From Paraburkholderia rhynchosiae (GTDB taxonomy: Bacteria > Pseudomonadota > Gammaproteobacteria > Burkholderiales > Burkholderiaceae), in assembly GCF_002879865.1 (NCBI RefSeq), contig NZ_PNXY01000006.1:62001-126000 (forward strand): a stretch of 64,000 nucleotides of DNA. The letters run 5' to 3'. Below the pieces are notes generated by a model, which saw only the letters and a list, made by a program, of their open reading frames with translations, did no database searches and was not told the origin of the DNA. Made by a program: the position numbers and the translations under genes. Positions 1 through 9,001 of this stretch are shown piece by piece; the first letter of the stretch is position 1, and every line of letters starts with the position of its first letter.

Positions 1-866
1 ATCACCTCGAAGGTCAGCGCGATCGTACCGTCGCCGCGCCGGCGGGCTTCGAGTGCCGACAGCAAGGCTTTGTGCAACCGGCGTGCCGCCGCGCCCGACG
101 ACATCTCGCGCTCGAACGGATACGCGCCCCAACGGCGCACATCCGCGAGCAGCGACTCGGGCGACTTATAGGTAATGGTGAGCGTTTCCTGGTCCATCAC
201 GGGAATTTCAAACCCGCTTTCGACCAGCATGTCGCCAAGATCATGCATGTCGACGAAGTCGATCACATGCTTGCGCGAACCGACGCCATGCGCCGCTTCG
301 ACTTCGGCGTATGCACCGCGCAGCTCCTTCAGCGTGTCGGGGCCGAGCGTGCTGAACATCAGCAGGCCGTTCACCTTCAACACCCGCTGCCACTCGGGGA
401 ACACCAGATCGGGCCGTGAGTGCCAGTGAAGCGCGAGATTCGACCAGATGAATTCGAAGGCGCCCGCCGCGAACGGCAGCGCGGCAAAGTCGGCTTGTGC
501 GAAGCGCGGACCGCGTGCGCCAAGCGCCTTGCCGAGCGTGGCCGGCAAGAAGCGCCGCCAGCTCGTGTCGCCGGAATCGTGGCGCAGCGCGCGCGTGAGC
601 ATGCCGCGCGACAGATCAGAGCCGAATACTGGCGCTTCGGGAAAGCGCTCACGCAACGCAGGAATGTCTTCGCCCGCGCCACAGCCGGCGTCGAGCACGC
701 TCGTCGGCGCAACCTTGATGTATTCGAGACGCTCGCGCATGCGCTGCGCTATTTCGCGCGGAAGGAAGGCGACGTCGTCGAAGGTCGCCGCGCGGCGGTC
801 GAAAATCCGCCTGAGGCGCCGGGAATCATAGGCCGGACGGCCTGATTGAGCGGGAGTTGGGGGCAT
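1..866 (-). CDS. bioC: malonyl-ACP O-methyltransferase BioC (3' end cut by window)
   Basis: SAM-dependent class I methyltransferase. BioC methylates the malonyl-ACP free carboxyl so that pimelate-like chains for biotin can be built by fatty-acid synthase. The protein starts at ATG 866 with MPPTPAQSGRPAYDS and shows the SAM-binding motif LDAGCGAGED near residues 59-67. It also has a BioC-like N-terminus (RRIFDRRAATFDDVAFLPREI, read in pieces around residues 20-40) and the later segment EFIWSNLALHW. About 288 codons are visible and the C-terminus runs off the left edge. It is divergent from comF, and in many beta-proteobacteria bioC sits next to comF. The family is clear; the biotin role is inferred from similarity and position. 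Confidence 0.82.
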   Translation of the reverse strand, partial: MPPTPAQSGRPAYDSRRLRRIFDRRAATFDDVAFLPREIAQRMRERLEYIKVAPTSVLDAGCGAGEDIPALRERFPEAPVFGSDLSRGMLTRALRHDSGDTSWRRFLPATLGKALGARGPRFAQADFAALPFAAGAFEFIWSNLALHWHSRPDLVFPEWQRVLKVNGLLMFSTLGPDTLKELRGAYAEVEAAHGVGSRKHVIDFVDMHDLGDMLVESGFEIPVMDQETLTITYKSPESLLADVRRWGAYPFEREMSSGAAARRLHKALLSALEARRRGDGTIALTFEV

Positions 867-950
867 GAGTGTCGTACTGGCGTGGAGCCCGAAGTATACT
901 CGTTCGCTTCCTTCGATTCAGAGTGAAAGGCCTTTGCGGGCGGTGCGTGC

Positions 951-1736
951 ATGTCATTCCAGGCATTTTCTTCGTCTTGTGGCGACCGGTTCGCGCGATT
1001 CGCGCGCGACCTGCGTTCAGCGTGGCCGCATGCGGTGCAGGCCGTGCTGCCGAACGGGTGCGCCCTGTGTGGCAATTTGTCGCATGCCACGCTGTGCGCC
1101 TATTGCGAGGAAGCGTACTGGAATGAAGGCGCCCTGCGTTGCGGCGTGTGCGCGGTGCCTTTGCCGTTCACGCGAACTCAGAGCGACATGGCTTATCGCT
1201 GCGCGGACTGCATCGCCGAAAAGCCGCCGTTCGATGCAAGCTTCGCGCTCGCCGATTACCGCGCGCCGCTGGACACGCTCGCCGTGGGCCTGAAGTTTCG
1301 CGCCCAGTTGATGCTGGCGCGCGAATTTGCGCAGCGCCTCGCGCGTCTTGCGCAAGATGCCTGGCACGATGCGGCCGACCGTCCCGACCTGATCGCCCCC
1401 GTGCCGCTCGCGGACCGGCGTCTGGTCGAGCGTGGTTATAACCAGGCATGGCAGATCGCCAAACCGTTGGCTCGCGCGTTGCACGTGCCGGCCGACGCGA
1501 CTTTGCTGCGCCGGGTGATCGATACGGCGCCGCAGTCGCGGCTCGATCTCGACGCGCGCCGGATGAACGTCGGCCGCGCGTTCGCGCTTGCGCGGAGCGT
1601 GCAAGGGCTGCACGTCGGCATCGTCGACGATGTGATGACGACCGGGGCAACGCTGGAAGCGCTGGCTCGCACGCTGAAGGCGGCCGGCGCGCGGCGGGTC
1701 ACGAACTTCGTCGCGCTGCGCACACCGAAAAACTAG
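951..1736 (+). CDS. comF: ComF family phosphoribosyltransferase-like protein
   Basis: 261 aa. The N-terminus has two zinc-ribbon cysteine clusters (Cys37/40/49/52 and Cys64/67/84/87). The C-terminal half is a type I phosphoribosyltransferase fold with the PRPP-loop motif GIVDDVMTTGAT near residues 220-231. Family members (ComFC, GntX) are cytoplasmic and linked to DNA uptake or fork processing in naturally competent bacteria. Their substrate is not settled. ATG 951 is the first start that places the cysteine cluster correctly. The gene ends 18 bases before trmL, so the two may be co-transcribed. Confidence 0.88.
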   Translation: MSFQAFSSSCGDRFARFARDLRSAWPHAVQAVLPNGCALCGNLSHATLCAYCEEAYWNEGALRCGVCAVPLPFTRTQSDMAYRCADCIAEKPPFDASFALADYRAPLDTLAVGLKFRAQLMLAREFAQRLARLAQDAWHDAADRPDLIAPVPLADRRLVERGYNQAWQIAKPLARALHVPADATLLRRVIDTAPQSRLDLDARRMNVGRAFALARSVQGLHVGIVDDVMTTGATLEALARTLKAAGARRVTNFVALRTPKN

Positions 1737-1754
1737 TTTCTACCTGGCCACTCT

Positions 1755-2225
1755 ATGTTCAATGTCGTTCTCGTCGAACCGGAAATTCCGCCGAACACCG
1801 GCAACGTTATCCGCCTGTGCGCCAATACGGGCGCGCGTCTGCATCTGATAGAGCCGCTCGGTTTTCCGCTCGACGACGCCAAGCTGCGTCGCGCCGGCCT
1901 CGATTATCACGAGTACGCGAAGATGAACGTGCATGCCAACTGGGCTGAGTTCATCGCGAAGGAATCGCCGGACCCCGCGCGCATGTTCGCGTTCACCACG
2001 CGCGGCTCGGGCCGCTTTCACGACCACGCGTTTCAATCCGGCGACTGGTTCGTGTTCGGCGCGGAAACACGCGGCCTGCCCGACGCCGTGCTCGAGCAAT
2101 TTGCCAACGAACAGCGCGTGCGCCTGCCGATGCGTCCGGGCAACCGCAGCCTTAACCTGTCGAATACCGTCGCGATCGTGGTCTTCGAAGCGTGGCGTCA
2201 GACGGGTTTCGAAGGCGGCGCCTGA
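1755..2225 (+). CDS. trmL: tRNA (cytidine(34)-2'-O)-methyltransferase TrmL
   Basis: 156 aa, the normal length for TrmL. This SPOUT-class enzyme 2'-O-methylates the wobble nucleotide of tRNA-Leu isoacceptors using SAM. The three knot motifs are visible: [13 protein letters not shown] near residues 14-26, [11 protein letters not shown] near 96-106, and [15 protein letters not shown] near 133-147. It follows comF closely on the same strand. Its last 28 bases overlap the end of the convergent macrodomain gene. Confidence 0.93.
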   Translation: MFNVVLVEPEIPPNTGNVIRLCANTGARLHLIEPLGFPLDDAKLRRAGLDYHEYAKMNVHANWAEFIAKESPDPARMFAFTTRGSGRFHDHAFQSGDWFVFGAETRGLPDAVLEQFANEQRVRLPMRPGNRSLNLSNTVAIVVFEAWRQTGFEGGA

Positions 2226-2746
2226 CGGCGCCTCAACTCCGCTTCATAGCGCTGGAACATGGCGTCGTCGAAACAGGCGAAGATCACCTGTTCGAGTTGC
2301 GGCATGCGCGGCAGATTTTCCAGTACGGTTTCGACTGCGATCAGCACTGCCTCATCGGCGGGAAAACGGTAGATGCCGCAACTGATCGCAGGAAACGCAA
2401 TGCTCGCGCAATTCGCCTCGCGCGCCACTTCGAGCGAGCGCTGATAACACGAAGCCAGCAAGTCGGCCTCGCCGTGCCTGCCGCCTCGCCAGACCGGGCC
2501 GACTGCGTGGATCACATATCGCGCCGGCAAACGGTAGCCGCGTGTGAGCTTCGCGTCGCCGGTCGCGCAGCCGCCAAGCGTTTCGCAGTCGTGCAGCAAC
2601 TCTTTGCCGGCCGCGCGATGAATCGCGCCGTCCACGCCACCTCCGCCCAATAGCGAAGTATTGGCTGCGTTGACGATCGCATCCACATCAAGCGTCGTTA
2701 TGTCGGCCACGCGCGCTTCCAACGTGCAACGATCGATACTGAGCAT
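2198..2746 (-). CDS. macrodomain O-acetyl-ADP-ribose deacetylase (YmdB-like)
   Basis: 182 aa, a single macrodomain. The ADP-ribose binding and catalytic loop [20 protein letters not shown] lies around residues 22-41, followed by CATGDAKLT and [10 protein letters not shown], as in MacroD/YmdB deacetylases. These enzymes hydrolyse O-acetyl-ADP-ribose and can remove ADP-ribose from proteins. E. coli YmdB also modulates RNase III. The start is ATG 2746. It lies downstream of gpsA on the same strand with a gap of about 115 bases, so it could be the last gene of the rhodanese-grxC-secB-gpsA cluster. The C-terminus overlaps trmL tail to tail. Confidence 0.92.
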   Translation of the reverse strand: MLSIDRCTLEARVADITTLDVDAIVNAANTSLLGGGGVDGAIHRAAGKELLHDCETLGGCATGDAKLTRGYRLPARYVIHAVGPVWRGGRHGEADLLASCYQRSLEVAREANCASIAFPAISCGIYRFPADEAVLIAVETVLENLPRMPQLEQVIFACFDDAMFQRYEAELRRRQAPPSKPV

Positions 2747-2862
2747 ATGAACCTCGCTGATCCGAAGCGTCGATAGACGGTGGACAGCAAGTGCAGGCAG
2801 CCGTTCAGCGTTGTTACACGCCGAACGGCTGATGAACAGGAGCGACGGGGACTTAAGAGAAG

Positions 2863-3861
2863 CTATTCAGCCTTGGAATCGCGCCGCAGCATGGCGCTGA
2901 CGGCATCGCGAGGCGCTACGCCGTCGAACAGCACGGCACAGACCGCTTGGGTGATCGGCATTTCGATTGCATGAGCACGCGCGATGGAAAGCACCGCCTG
3001 CGCGCAACGCACGCCTTCGGCCACGTGGCCGAGGCCGTCGAGAATATCGTCGAGCGAACGGCCCGCGGCGAGTTGCACGCCGACCGTGCGGTTGCGCGAC
3101 AGATCGCCCGTCGCGGTCAGAATCAGATCGCCAAGGCCGGTCAAACCGGTGAACGTCTCCGCGCGTCCGCCGAGCGTTACGCCGAGGCGCGACATTTCAG
3201 CGAGCCCGCGCGTGATCAATGCCGCGCGCGCGTTGAGGCCAAGACCCAGGCCATCCGCAATGCCTGTTGCAATCGCCAGCACGTTCTTCACCGCGCCGCC
3301 CACTTCGACGCCGACAATGTCGTCGCCGGTATAGATGCGCATCGCGCCGTGATGGAAGGCCGCAACGGTGCGTTCGCGGCACGCTGCCGAAACACTGGCG
3401 ATGGTGAGCGCGACCGGCAAGCCCTGCCCGACTTCGCGCGCGAAGCTCGGGCCTGAGAGCACACCATTGCTGCCGTGCTCCGGCAACTCGGCCGCGACCA
3501 CTTGATGCGGCAATAACTGCGAATCCGCCTCGAAGCCCTTGCAAAGCCACACGACGTGCGCCGGCACCTTGCCGGCGTCGCGCATCGACCGGAACAGACC
3601 GCGCAGGCCGGCCACGGGCGTGGCCACGACGCATAACGCATCGTCGGCAAGAGCGTGGTCGAGCGCTGCGCTCAGGTCGGCTTCATAGCGAAGCGCCGAC
3701 GGCAAAGCAACGCCCGCCAGATAGCGGGCGTTTTCGTGCGAAGTGGAAATATCGGCGATCAACGCGGACTCGCGCGCCCACAACACCGTGTCGTGCCGAA
3801 CGGCCAGATGGCCGGCGAGGGCTGTGCCCCATGCGCCGGCTCCAAGGACAGCAACCTTCAT
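2863..3861 (-). CDS. gpsA: NAD(P)H-dependent glycerol-3-phosphate dehydrogenase
   Basis: 332 aa. GpsA reduces dihydroxyacetone phosphate to sn-glycerol-3-phosphate, the backbone of phospholipids. The N-terminal Rossmann motif is [10 protein letters not shown] (residues 7-16). The conserved lysines are Lys108 in WLCKGFE and Lys192 in GGAVKNVLA, followed by the family block around [17 protein letters not shown] 3861 places the glycine motif at the usual distance from the N-terminus; the frame stays open further upstream but without homology. It lies 22 bases after secB, an arrangement also seen in E. coli, where gpsA follows secB. Confidence 0.96.
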   Translation of the reverse strand: MKVAVLGAGAWGTALAGHLAVRHDTVLWARESALIADISTSHENARYLAGVALPSALRYEADLSAALDHALADDALCVVATPVAGLRGLFRSMRDAGKVPAHVVWLCKGFEADSQLLPHQVVAAELPEHGSNGVLSGPSFAREVGQGLPVALTIASVSAACRERTVAAFHHGAMRIYTGDDIVGVEVGGAVKNVLAIATGIADGLGLGLNARAALITRGLAEMSRLGVTLGGRAETFTGLTGLGDLILTATGDLSRNRTVGVQLAAGRSLDDILDGLGHVAEGVRCAQAVLSIARAHAIEMPITQAVCAVLFDGVAPRDAVSAMLRRDSKAE

Positions 3862-3883
3862 AGCCGGCACTGCTCGCGACACG

Positions 3884-4354
3884 TTAATGCGTGACGCCGT
3901 TTTGCGCCGCGCCGTCCTGGCCACCCATCTGCGCGAGACGTTGCTCGTACAGCGCCTGGAAGTTGATTTCGGCGAGGTGGATCGGCGGGAAGCCGGCGCG
4001 CGTGATCGCGTCGGCGATGTTCGAGCGCAGATACGGGAACAGGATCGTCGGGCACGCAATGCCGACGAGCGGATCGATCTGTTCGGCCGGAATGTTGCGG
4101 ATGTCGAAAATGCCGGCTTGCTTGGCTTCGATCAGGAACGCAACCTTGTCCGATACCTTGGCCGTCACGGTGCCCGTCACGAGGATTTCGAACACGGTGT
4201 CGGCGAGGCGCTCGGCCTTCACGTCGACTTCCACTTCGACCGACGGCATATCCTGCTCGAGGAAAATGGCCGGCGAATTCGGCTGCTCGAGCGACATGTC
4301 CTTCAGGTAAATGCGCTGGATGTTGAAGAACGGCTGGTTATTCTCGTCGGACAT
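3884..4354 (-). CDS. secB: protein-export chaperone SecB
   Basis: 156 aa. SecB is a homotetrameric cytosolic chaperone that keeps preproteins unfolded and hands them to SecA. The family sequence is evident throughout: [19 protein letters not shown] at the N-terminus, [11 protein letters not shown] in the middle, and [19 protein letters not shown] near residues 106-124. The C-terminus ends in an Ala/Gly/Gln-rich tail. It lies between grxC and gpsA, a common proteobacterial arrangement. Confidence 0.97.
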   Translation of the reverse strand: MSDENNQPFFNIQRIYLKDMSLEQPNSPAIFLEQDMPSVEVEVDVKAERLADTVFEILVTGTVTAKVSDKVAFLIEAKQAGIFDIRNIPAEQIDPLVGIACPTILFPYLRSNIADAITRAGFPPIHLAEINFQALYEQRLAQMGGQDGAAQNGVTH

Positions 4355-4502
4355 GATTGAGTGATCCCTGATAGGTATGCGTAGCGGCGGCCCATGAGCT
4401 CACAGGCCGCCAGATAGTTGCGGCGCGCCGCCTGCCCTGTCAGGGCGACGATGCGCCGGCTTTGTCCTTCACCCGCCAGTTCGCGCGCCCACGGCGCGCG
4501 AT

Positions 4503-4763
4503 TCAGGCGGCTTCGAGCAGAGGCATCAGACCGCCCGCGCGATCGAGCGCGGAAAGGTCGTCGTACCCGCCGACATGCGTCTCGCCGATGTACACCTGCG
4601 GCACCGTACGACGACCGGTCCTGGTCATCATTTCCTCGCGACGGGCCGGGTCTTTGTCGATCAGTACTTTTTCGATATTCTCGACGCCGCGCGACTTTAA
4701 AAGACGTTCGGCCATCTGGCAATACGGGCACACCTGCGTGCTGTACATGATCACTTTGTTCAC
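4503..4763 (-). CDS. grxC: glutaredoxin 3
   Basis: 86 aa, a monomeric dithiol glutaredoxin with active site CPYC (Cys12, Cys15). The TVPQ cis-proline motif and the GGYDD glutathione-binding motif are also present. It reduces disulfides and mixed disulfides using glutathione, which fits with gshA and gshB being encoded 8 kb away. The start is GTG at 4763, overlapping the TGA of the upstream rhodanese gene by four bases (GTGA). This suggests translational coupling. Confidence 0.95.
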   Translation of the reverse strand: MNKVIMYSTQVCPYCQMAERLLKSRGVENIEKVLIDKDPARREEMMTRTGRRTVPQVYIGETHVGGYDDLSALDRAGGLMPLLEAA

Positions 4764-5185
4764 TTGGCTACTCCTTGTTTCACAACCGGCATTCCGGCCT
4801 TCTGCCAGGCGTCGACGCCGCCTTCGAGAACGTGGACTTCCGCATATCCCGCATCCTGCACGAGACGCGCTGCCTTGTTCGACTGCTGGCCGGTCTGGCA
4901 GACCAACAGCACAGGGTTGTTCTTATTCTTCACGAGTTGCGCGACTTTTGCCTGCAACTCGGCGAACTCAAGATGCCGCGCCGCGGGCAGATGTCCCTTG
5001 GCGAAGTCGGCCGACGGACGCAGATCGATGACGGCCGCATTGCGCCGGTTGATCAGTTGCGTGGCCTCCGCGGCCGACAGGCCTCCGCGGCCGCGCCTGC
5101 TAAGGGTCGGCCACAGCAGCAGCCCACCGGAGATGAGGACGATTGCGATCAGGACAAGGTTTGTGTAATCAGTGAAAAACTTCAC
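4760..5185 (-). CDS. membrane-anchored rhodanese-like protein
   Basis: 141 aa from a GTG start at 5185 (VKFFTDYTNLVLIAIVLISG). One N-terminal transmembrane helix (about residues 8-25) is followed by a single rhodanese domain with the active-site loop CQTGQQS (Cys96) and the ending VLEGGVDAWQKAGMPV. Such proteins carry persulfide sulfur or act in redox repair. The GTG is preferred because the next upstream ATG (5233) lies inside a TATAAT -10 sequence and GGCGGA precedes the GTG. First gene of the rhodanese-grxC-secB-gpsA cluster. Confidence 0.88.
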   Translation of the reverse strand: MKFFTDYTNLVLIAIVLISGGLLLWPTLSRRGRGGLSAAEATQLINRRNAAVIDLRPSADFAKGHLPAARHLEFAELQAKVAQLVKNKNNPVLLVCQTGQQSNKAARLVQDAGYAEVHVLEGGVDAWQKAGMPVVKQGVAK

Positions 5186-5231
5186 GGAAAATCCGCCGAA
5201 AAAGAGAGAAATCGGAAAGGGCAATCGAGCC

Positions 5232-5237
5232 ATTATA
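5232..5237 (-). promoter_or_regulatory. candidate -10 box for the rhodanese-grxC-secB cluster
   Basis: A perfect TATAAT on the minus strand lies about 47 bases upstream of the rhodanese GTG start, in the divergent gap with gpmA. No good -35 hexamer is obvious, so only the -10 is claimed. Confidence 0.45.
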
Positions 5238-5321
5238 AAATAACCGCCTGACGCGATGGCGGCGCTCCTCACGAGCACCTCGCAGCGCTTCACCGCTTCC
5301 TTACTACCGACCGGCAATCTT

Positions 5322-6068
5322 ATGTACAAACTCGTTCTCATCCGCCACGGCGAATCGACGTGGAACAAGGAAAACCGCTTCACGGGCTGGGTCGACGTCG
5401 ACCTCACCGAACAGGGCAACCGGGAAGCGCAGCAGGCAGGCGTGCTGCTGAAGGAATCCGGCTATACGTTCGACATCGCCTACACGTCCGTGCTCAAGCG
5501 CGCGATCCGAACGTTGTGGCACGTGCAGGACCAGATGGATCAGATGTATATCCCTGTCGTGCATTCGTGGCGTCTGAACGAGCGCCACTACGGCGCGCTG
5601 TCGGGTCTGAACAAGGCCGAAACGGCAGCGAAATTCGGCGACGAACAGGTGCTGGTCTGGCGCCGCAGCTACGACACGCCGCCGCCGGCACTCGAGCCGA
5701 CGGACGAACGCGCGCCCTACGCGGATCCGCGCTACGCGAAAGTGCCGCGAGAACAGTTGCCGCTCACCGAGTGCCTGAAAGACACGGTCGCGCGCGTGCT
5801 GCCGCTGTGGAACGAGTCGATCGCGCCGGCAATCAAGTCGGGCCGCAAGGTGGTGATCGCGGCGCACGGCAACTCGATCCGCGCGCTGGTAAAGTATCTC
5901 GACAACATTTCGGACGACGACATCGTCGGGCTCAATATTCCAAACGGCGTGCCGCTCGTCTATGAACTCGACGAAAATCTGAAGCCTGTCACGCACTACT
6001 ATCTGGGCGATCAGGAAGCGATCGCGAAGGCGCAAGCGGCCGTCGCCAAGCAGGGCAAAGCGGGCTGA
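5322..6068 (+). CDS. gpmA: 2,3-bisphosphoglycerate-dependent phosphoglycerate mutase
   Basis: 248 aa. It interconverts 3- and 2-phosphoglycerate in glycolysis and gluconeogenesis through a phosphohistidine. The N-terminus [15 protein letters not shown] carries the catalytic RHG (His9). The second histidine is in [13 protein letters not shown] near residue 184, and the C-terminus matches the dPGM family. ATG 5322 gives the standard family length; upstream in-frame codons to 5256 lack homology. It is divergent from the rhodanese gene. Confidence 0.97.
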   Translation: MYKLVLIRHGESTWNKENRFTGWVDVDLTEQGNREAQQAGVLLKESGYTFDIAYTSVLKRAIRTLWHVQDQMDQMYIPVVHSWRLNERHYGALSGLNKAETAAKFGDEQVLVWRRSYDTPPPALEPTDERAPYADPRYAKVPREQLPLTECLKDTVARVLPLWNESIAPAIKSGRKVVIAAHGNSIRALVKYLDNISDDDIVGLNIPNGVPLVYELDENLKPVTHYYLGDQEAIAKAQAAVAKQGKAG

Positions 6069-6091
6069 TTTCGCCCGAGCCGGGTTGCCGC

Positions 6092-6151
6092 CGCTTGTTC
6101 ACTCGCTTGTTCACCCGCTTGTCCGCTCGCTCGTCCATTCGCTTGTTCAGT
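6092..6151. repeat. degenerate 12-bp tandem array, five units
   Basis: Five head-to-tail 12-mers follow gpmA: CGCTTGTTCACT, CGCTTGTTCACC, CGCTTGTCCGCT, CGCTCGTCCATT, CGCTTGTTCAGT. All units keep exact length while bases drift. The array is non-coding and not related in sequence to the other arrays in this window. Confidence 0.85.
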
Positions 6152-6483
6152 AGCTCTCCGCCGCGTTCCCGCACTTCATTGTTAAAGAAGGTGACGGCGA
6201 ACGTGGCCACGACCCCAGCGGCGCAACGCCAACGGACCGCGCCGACCGGCAAGACATACCGGTTAGCGCCGTCCGTTTCTCCCAAGCACGCCATTACGGC
6301 CGCCCTCCGCCTGTTACGGCACATTACTTCCACGCTGCACGCATGTTCCGCCGAACCCGGCACGCTTCGCGCTGTCGAATCACGATTGCCTGCGCCGCGC
6401 CCTGACTGGGCGGGTGTGCAGTTATACTTGTCCGTCCCCATCTCTATCGACGCTGCCACGCGCTTCCGACCGCAACAGACTCT
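6152..6483. other. non-coding leader upstream of the S41 peptidase gene
   Basis: This is the rest of the 415-base gap between gpmA and the S41 peptidase gene. No open frame here resembles a protein. A TATACT at 6423-6428 on the plus strand, about 55 bases before the peptidase start, is a possible -10 box with only a weak -35 (CTGACT, 15-base spacer). Nothing else is supported. Confidence 0.4.
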
Positions 6484-8058
6484 ATGCGAAAGAACCTGAA
6501 AAATATCGGCCTGATCGCCGCGGGCCTTGCTACCGGTGTATTTGCCACTCTGCAACTTTCGGCCTCGGCCCAGCAGCCCGCCAGCGCCGCCACTCCGTTG
6601 CCGCTGGACCAGCTCAGGCTCTTTGCTGAAGTCTTCGGGCAGATCAAGCACGAATACGTCGAACCCGTCGACGATAAAAAGCTCCTCACCGCCGCGATCA
6701 AGGGCATGGTGTCGAGCCTCGACCCGCATTCGTCCTACCTAGACAAGACCGATTACGAGGAACTGCAGGAGCAGACCAAAGGTCGCTTCGCGGGCCTCGG
6801 CATTGAAATCTCGTCGGAAGACGGCCTGATCAAGGTGATTTCGCCGATCGAAGACACGCCCGCGTTCCGCGCCGGCATTCGTCCGGGCGACCTGATCACG
6901 CGCATCAACGACAAACCCGTGCGCGGCATGACGCTCGACCAGGCGGTCAAGCAGATGCGCGGCGAGCCGGGCACCAAGGTCACGCTCACGATCTTCCGCA
7001 AGACCGACGACCGCACGTTCCCGCTCACAGTTACGCGAGCCGTCATCAAGGTACAGTCGGTCAAGATGAAGATTCTCGCGCCGGGCTACGCGTACGTGCG
7101 TATCACGAGCTTCCAGGAGCGCACCACGCCCGATCTGGCCGCGAGGTTGCAGGACATCGCGCGTCAGCAGCCGAATCTGAAGGGCCTCGTGCTCGATCTG
7201 CGCAATAACGGCGGCGGTCTGCTGCAAAGCGCGGTCGGTGTAGCCGGCGCGTTCCTTCCGCCGAACTCGGTGGTCGTGTCCACCAACGGGCAGATCCCCG
7301 ATTCGAAGCAGGTCTATCGCGACACTTACGACAACTACCGCCTGCAATCCTTCGACACCGATCCGCTGAAAGACGAAGCGCCGATCTTCAAGACGGTGCC
7401 GATGGTCGTGCTGACCAACGCGTATTCGGCGTCGGCATCTGAGATCGTCGCGGGCGCGCTGCAGGATCAGCACCGTGCGCTGATCGTCGGCAAGACCACT
7501 TTCGGCAAGGGCTCGGTGCAGACCGTGCGGCCCATGACCGCCGACACCGCACTGCGCCTGACCACGGCGTATTACTACACGCCGAGCGGCCGCTCGATCC
7601 AGAACAAGGGCATCCGTCCTGACATCGCGATCGATCAATACGCCGAAGGCGATCCGGACGACGCACTCGTCACGCGCGAAGTCGACTACTCGAATCACCT
7701 TGCCAACACGCAAGACCCGAACGAGAAGAAGGAAGCCGAGAAGCGCGAGCAGGATCGCATGGATCAGTTGCGCCAGCTCGAAGAGCAGAACGACAAGAAG
7801 ACGCCGGAACAGCGCCAGAAGGATCGCGAGCGCAAGCCGGTCGAGTTCGGCTCCGCCGACGACTACATGCTGGCACAGGCTCTGAACAAGCTCGAAGGCA
7901 AGCCGGTGCAGGAATCGAAGTCGGTGACCGAGCGGCGTCTCGCGCAGAACAAGCCGGCTACGTCGGCGTCCGCGCCGGTCGCGGTGAAGCCGACGCAACC
8001 TGTGCCGGGCGCGTCGGGCCCTGCGCCGGCATCTGCTCCGGCTACCCAGGGCAAGTAA
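6484..8058 (+). CDS. S41 family C-terminal processing peptidase (CtpA type)
   Basis: 524 aa. An N-terminal signal or anchor (about residues 7-29) sends it to the periplasm. A PDZ domain lies near residues 90-170 (GIRPGDLITRINDKPV). The serine protease core carries the SASASE motif at residues 315-320 and the catalytic Lys342 in TFGKGSVQ. The C-terminal 80 or so residues are charged, then Ala/Pro-rich, as is common in this family. These proteases trim or degrade periplasmic proteins at their C-termini, including peptidoglycan hydrolase regulators. The gene is followed by a 13-bp tandem array and thiF. Confidence 0.94.
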   Translation: MRKNLKNIGLIAAGLATGVFATLQLSASAQQPASAATPLPLDQLRLFAEVFGQIKHEYVEPVDDKKLLTAAIKGMVSSLDPHSSYLDKTDYEELQEQTKGRFAGLGIEISSEDGLIKVISPIEDTPAFRAGIRPGDLITRINDKPVRGMTLDQAVKQMRGEPGTKVTLTIFRKTDDRTFPLTVTRAVIKVQSVKMKILAPGYAYVRITSFQERTTPDLAARLQDIARQQPNLKGLVLDLRNNGGGLLQSAVGVAGAFLPPNSVVVSTNGQIPDSKQVYRDTYDNYRLQSFDTDPLKDEAPIFKTVPMVVLTNAYSASASEIVAGALQDQHRALIVGKTTFGKGSVQTVRPMTADTALRLTTAYYYTPSGRSIQNKGIRPDIAIDQYAEGDPDDALVTREVDYSNHLANTQDPNEKKEAEKREQDRMDQLRQLEEQNDKKTPEQRQKDRERKPVEFGSADDYMLAQALNKLEGKPVQESKSVTERRLAQNKPATSASAPVAVKPTQPVPGASGPAPASAPATQGK

Positions 8059-8084
8059 GCAGCACGAGCACACGTGTCTTCGCG

Positions 8085-8162
8085 GTGAAAGCCTGCCGCG
8101 AAGGCACGCAGCGAAGGCACGCAGCGAACATTGGCAGCGAAGATTCACAGCGAAGACAGGCT
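8085..8162. repeat. degenerate 13-bp tandem array, six units
   Basis: Six 13-mers run from just after the S41 peptidase stop to 10 bases before the ThiF start codon: GTGAAAGCCTGCC, GCGAAGGCACGCA twice (identical), GCGAACATTGGCA, GCGAAGATTCACA, GCGAAGACAGGCT. The unit core is GCGAAG. It leaves no room for a normal Shine-Dalgarno sequence before the next gene. Confidence 0.85.
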
Positions 8163-8171
8163 GGCCCCGCC

Positions 8172-8930
8172 ATGAATGACGATCAACTCCTTCGCTATTC
8201 CCGCCACATTCTCGTCGACGAAATCGGCATCGAGGCGCAGCAGCGCTTTATCGACGCCCACGCGATCATCGTCGGCGCGGGTGGGCTGGGTTCGCCCGCT
8301 GCGATGTATCTCGCGGCGGCCGGCGTCGGACGCTTGACGCTGGTCGATGCCGATACGGTCGATCTCACCAATCTGCAACGGCAGATCCTGCATGTGAGTG
8401 CGTCGGTCGGACGCAAGAAGGTGGAGTCCGGCCGCGACACGCTCGCGCAAATCAATCCCGAAGTGAGCGTGAATGCGGTGGCCGAACGCGTTGACGATAC
8501 GTGGCTCGACCGGGAAGTGCCAGGCGCCACAGTCGTGCTCGATTGCACGGACAATTTCGCCACGCGCCACGCGATCAATCGCGCGTGCGTGACGCATAGC
8601 GTACCGCTCGTGTCGGGCGCGGCGTTGCGCTTCGACGGCCAGATCAGCACGTTCGATTTCCGCGACGAAGCATCGCCGTGCTACGCGTGCGTGTTTCCCG
8701 AAGACCAGCCGTTCGAGGAAGTCGCGTGTTCGACCATGGGCGTGTTCGCGCCGACGGTAGGCATCATCGGCTCGATGCAGGCGGCTGAAGCGCTGAAGCT
8801 GATCGGCGGAATCGGCACGCCGCTGACAGGTCGCCTGACCATGCTCGATTCGCTGCGAATGGAGTGGAACACCATGCGCATTGCGCGTCAGCCGGATTGC
8901 CCGGTATGTGGACAACGCCACAACGACTGA
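8172..8930 (+). CDS. HesA/MoeB/ThiF family adenylyltransferase
   Basis: 252 aa E1-like enzyme that adenylates the C-terminal Gly-Gly of a ubiquitin-like sulfur carrier (MoaD or ThiS). The nucleotide-binding loop VGAGGLGSP lies at residues 34-42. The conserved DLTNLQRQI segment, the DCTDNFATR motif and the paired zinc ligands CYAC and CPVC are all present. Family and fold are clear, but MoeB versus ThiF cannot be settled from sequence alone. ATG 8172 is the only start that fits homologues (MNDDQLLRYSRHI). No Shine-Dalgarno is visible because the upstream tandem array abuts the start. Confidence 0.93.
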   Translation: MNDDQLLRYSRHILVDEIGIEAQQRFIDAHAIIVGAGGLGSPAAMYLAAAGVGRLTLVDADTVDLTNLQRQILHVSASVGRKKVESGRDTLAQINPEVSVNAVAERVDDTWLDREVPGATVVLDCTDNFATRHAINRACVTHSVPLVSGAALRFDGQISTFDFRDEASPCYACVFPEDQPFEEVACSTMGVFAPTVGIIGSMQAAEALKLIGGIGTPLTGRLTMLDSLRMEWNTMRIARQPDCPVCGQRHND

Positions 8931-8949
8931 GCGCAGACGAAGCCATAAC

Positions 8950-8980
8950 GACAAACGCCGCACATTGTGCGGCGTTTGTC
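8950..8980. terminator. bidirectional terminator hairpin between thiF-like gene and ptsI
   Basis: A perfect 14-bp stem (8950-8963 with 8967-8980) with a 3-base loop lies between two convergent genes. The inner arms read GCCGCAC/GTGCGGC. Short T runs in GTTTGTCCTT on the plus strand make it a plausible two-way terminator. Confidence 0.8.
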
Positions 8981-9001
8981 CTTCCACGCAAATCCCGTCG
9001 A

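Noticed and set aside
6095-6499. 134-codon plus-strand frame between gpmA and the S41 peptidase gene
   Set aside because: The N-terminus is a translation of the 12-bp array, the rest is low-information Arg/Thr/Ala-rich sequence, and it runs into the peptidase gene start.
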